Source: Syntrophaceae bacterium UBA6078
Lineage (GTDB): Bacteria > Desulfobacterota > Syntrophia > Syntrophales > UBA2210
Length of the DNA: 5,988 nt
Assembly (NCBI GenBank): GCA_002428735.1
Contig: DIXO01000033.1
Coordinates: 1-5,988, forward strand
Reading direction: 5' to 3'
Shown: positions 4,628 through 5,988 of the stretch, one piece after another
How the letters are laid out: the number at the start of each line of letters is the position of its first letter
Numbering within the stretch: the stretch's first letter is position 1
Program-made: the position numbers and the translations under genes
The notes under the pieces: model-generated
What the model saw: the letters and a program-made list of their open reading frames with translations, nothing else
The model's database searches: none
What the model was told of the DNA's origin: nothing

Positions 4628-5203
4628 ATGAAGGTAATCGCATTCAACGGCAGCGCCCGGAGGGACGGAAATACCGCCATTCTGATAGAATATGTGCTGG
4701 ACGAACTGCGGAAAGAGGGGATTGACACGGAGGTCTTCAGCCTGGCCGGCAAGAAGATCCATGGGTGCCGCGCCTGTTACAAGTGTTTCGAAAACGCGGA
4801 CCGACGGTGCGCCTTCGATGACGACATCCTGAACGAATGCATTGAAAAGATGGCCGAGGCCGACGCTATCATCCTGGGCTCGCCAACCTATTTCACCGAT
4901 GTGAGCGCCGAGATGAAGGCCCTGATCGATCGGGCGGGTCTGGTGGGCAAGGCGAACGGCGGTATGTTCAAGCGAAAGGTGGGAGCAGCCGTAATTGCGG
5001 TCCGGAGGGCCGGGAGTCTCCACGCTTTCAGCACCATCAACAACTTCTTCCTTTACAGCGAGATGATCATACCGGGGTCCAACTACTGGAACATGGCGAT
5101 CGGTCGAAACAAGGGCGACGTCGAAAAGGATGCGGAAGGAATCGCCACCATGAAGCTCTTGGGAGTAAACATGGCCTGGCTGCTCAAGAAGCTCGACGCG
5201 TAA
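4628..5203 (+). CDS. Iron-sulfur flavoprotein / NADPH-dependent FMN reductase family protein
   Basis: A 191-residue cytoplasmic flavodoxin-fold protein. NGSARRDGNT (7-16) is the FMN phosphate loop and GSPTYF (84-89) the second FMN-contact motif of the NADPH-dependent FMN reductase family; DVSAEMKALIDRAG follows as usual. A compact cysteine motif C47-x2-C50-x2-C53-x7-C61 sits after the second strand. This is the arrangement of the [4Fe-4S] site of archaeal and bacterial iron-sulfur flavoproteins (Isf), which move electrons between ferredoxin and acceptors such as O2 or H2O2. Many related proteins keep only some of these cysteines; all four are here. Substrate is unknown. AAGGAGGG (4613-4620) lies 7 nt before the ATG. 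Only 18 nt separate it from gltA, so it is probably co-transcribed. It converges on the metallopeptidase gene with a 44-bp gap. Confidence 0.88.
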   Translation: MKVIAFNGSARRDGNTAILIEYVLDELRKEGIDTEVFSLAGKKIHGCRACYKCFENADRRCAFDDDILNECIEKMAEADAIILGSPTYFTDVSAEMKALIDRAGLVGKANGGMFKRKVGAAVIAVRRAGSLHAFSTINNFFLYSEMIIPGSNYWNMAIGRNKGDVEKDAEGIATMKLLGVNMAWLLKKLDA

Positions 5204-5247
5204 GATACATTGAGAGATTGCGTCGCTTTAATATCGCCCTTATTGTT

Positions 5248-5817
5248 TTAGAGAAGATCCAGGCGGTATTGACGCAATTCTCTTCGAAGGACCTCGACGT
5301 TGTCCACGTATTTTCCGAGTTCCAGCCAGAACTCTTTCGCGTGGTTCTTCACACGTGTATGGACCAGCTCATGGAGGAGAACGAAGTCGATGAGCCGGTC
5401 GGGGAGTCTCGCCAGCTTTTCGTTGATGCTGATATTATTGTCCGCCGAGCAGCTCCCCCAGCGCTTCTTCTGATTCCGGATGGAAACCCTGTTGCAGGGA
5501 AAGCCGTGTTTCCGGGCCAGATGGTCAAGGCGTTCCCGAAGGATCTCCTCCGCATTGTTTCGTGAGAGAGGCCGGTGGTTTCCGGTGAGTTGGTTGTGGC
5601 GGAGACGGAGGAGTGATGCTTTCCGACGATGCGCCGCAACCCAATCGGATTTTTCGCGGAGGAACTCTTTCGCCTCACGGACGGTGCCGCGGCAGGGAAG
5701 GGTTACGCGCACCTCCCCTGAAGTCGTGACGGCGATGGACAGTCTCTTCGCCCTTCTACTCTTGTTCAGGAGGGCAGGGCCGATCCCGGGAACGTCTATA
5801 GTGGTTGCTTTCTCCAT
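5248..5817 (-). CDS. YgjP/SprT-like (DUF45) zinc metallopeptidase
   Basis: A 189-residue protein of the YgjP-like, M48-related metallopeptidase family. The zinc-binding HELVH is at 149-153 (His149, Glu150, His153), and His159 in VKNHAKEFW is the likely third ligand. The family signature RNQKKRWGSC (114-123) precedes it. The N-terminal part (SRRAKRLSIAVTTSGEVRVTLP, about 20-41) is the usual beta region of these proteins. There is no signal peptide, so it is cytoplasmic. Substrate and role are unknown for the family; members are often near restriction-modification or phage-defence genes, but not here. The ATG at 5815-5817 has only a weak GGGA upstream, so the true start could differ by a few codons. 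It converges on the flavoprotein gene; no terminator is obvious in the 44-bp gap. Length is slightly short of the usual 220-240 residues, lost mainly at the N-terminus. Confidence 0.88.
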   Translation of the reverse strand: MEKATTIDVPGIGPALLNKSRRAKRLSIAVTTSGEVRVTLPCRGTVREAKEFLREKSDWVAAHRRKASLLRLRHNQLTGNHRPLSRNNAEEILRERLDHLARKHGFPCNRVSIRNQKKRWGSCSADNNISINEKLARLPDRLIDFVLLHELVHTRVKNHAKEFWLELGKYVDNVEVLRRELRQYRLDLL

Positions 5818-5965
5818 TCAATTGTCCCGCAGTAAGGGAGTATGAAACAGGGCACACGATGCGTGAGGCCATACCATGTCCCTGCCTGTTCTTTCAAGCC
5901 GCTTTACCCAACGAGCAGTCATCTTGCATTGAAGGAGATGTGACGATACCTTCCACTGAAATTCC
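5818..5965. other. Non-coding stretch before the right terminal repeat
   Basis: No gene is supported. AAGGAG at 5932-5937 is followed by a GTG (5940) opening a 13-codon frame that stops within the terminal repeat; the spacing of 2 nt is too short for a real start. If an IS truly begins at 5966, this could be the broken 5' end of a displaced gene, but there is too little to tell. Confidence 0.4.
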
Positions 5966-5988
5966 TGTCAAGAGCAAATAGAACTGTC
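5966..5988 (-). repeat. Right terminal inverted repeat (probable IS tip)
   Basis: The last 23 bases, beginning TGTCAAGAG and ending GAACTGTC, are the perfect reverse complement of bases 1-23. If these are insertion-sequence tips, the element body lies beyond the window on this side, with the mirror-image situation on the left. Confidence 0.75.

Noticed and set aside
4076..5023. A 315-codon open frame on the minus strand antisense to gltA and the flavoprotein gene
   Set aside because: It lies opposite two well-supported genes, has no family resemblance and no ribosome binding site; it is a by-product of the codon use of the genes on the other strand.
5940..5981. GTG-started 13-codon frame after AAGGAG running into the right terminal repeat
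   Set aside because: Spacing of 2 nt between AAGGAG and GTG is too short, and the peptide is very short; it is not supportable as a gene.
1..5988. CRISPR array, tRNA or rRNA genes
   Set aside because: No regularly spaced short repeats, cloverleaf-like sequences or rRNA-like conserved stretches were seen on either strand.

Overview
The window looks like a piece of a Gram-negative chromosome, most likely from the Desulfobacterota (former Deltaproteobacteria). This rests on a PEP-CTERM surface protein gene, a PAS protein with the Cys-rich 'LPICSxCKxIR...HGICPEC' tail common in that group, an HD-GYP remnant, and a hexameric-type citrate synthase. The taxonomic call is inference from gene style; no rRNA or tRNA is present to anchor it.

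Layout, left to right. Both extreme ends carry the same perfect 23-bp sequence in inverted orientation (1-23 and 5966-5988), reading TG...CA from the outside of the putative element. This fits the outer tips of two insertion-sequence copies flanking the segment, or an assembly break at such a repeat. The left part holds a 5'-truncated HD-GYP (cyclic-di-GMP phosphodiesterase) tail (about 121-341, +). It overlaps by 12 bp a convergent complete PAS/zinc-ribbon-like sensor gene (330-929, -). A 391-bp intergenic region follows, with a perfect 10-bp hairpin, a degenerate copy of the terminal repeat, a dyad, and a structured leader that resembles part of a GEMM-I cyclic-di-GMP riboswitch. That leader sits directly in front of a TTG-started PEP-CTERM protein gene (1321-1962, +), which ends in a hairpin terminator.

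The centre (about 2153-3216) is an accessory block. A toxin-antitoxin pair hicA-hicB (2505-3078, +), visibly more AT-rich than its neighbours, lies between two copies of a 74-87-bp direct repeat. It has its own promoter with a perfect operator dyad between the -35 and -10 boxes, and may give a leaderless hicA transcript. The short stretch upstream of the promoter also carries a possible remnant of a second hicA 3' end.

The right part is housekeeping-like. Citrate synthase gltA (3320-4609, +) is followed after 18 nt by an FMN/iron-sulfur flavoprotein gene (4628-5203, +), probably one operon. A convergent YgjP/SprT-like zinc metallopeptidase gene (5248-5817, -) comes next, then about 150 bp of apparently non-coding DNA up to the right terminal repeat.

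Functionally, gltA feeds acetyl-CoA into citrate and the flavoprotein is a probable redox enzyme. The HD-GYP tail, the PEP-CTERM gene and its leader hint at a cyclic-di-GMP/surface theme on the left, but no exosortase or diguanylate cyclase is in the window. I see no convincing new multi-gene system. The most unusual points are the repeat-flanked hicAB block with its operator, the GEMM-like leader, and the terminal inverted repeats.
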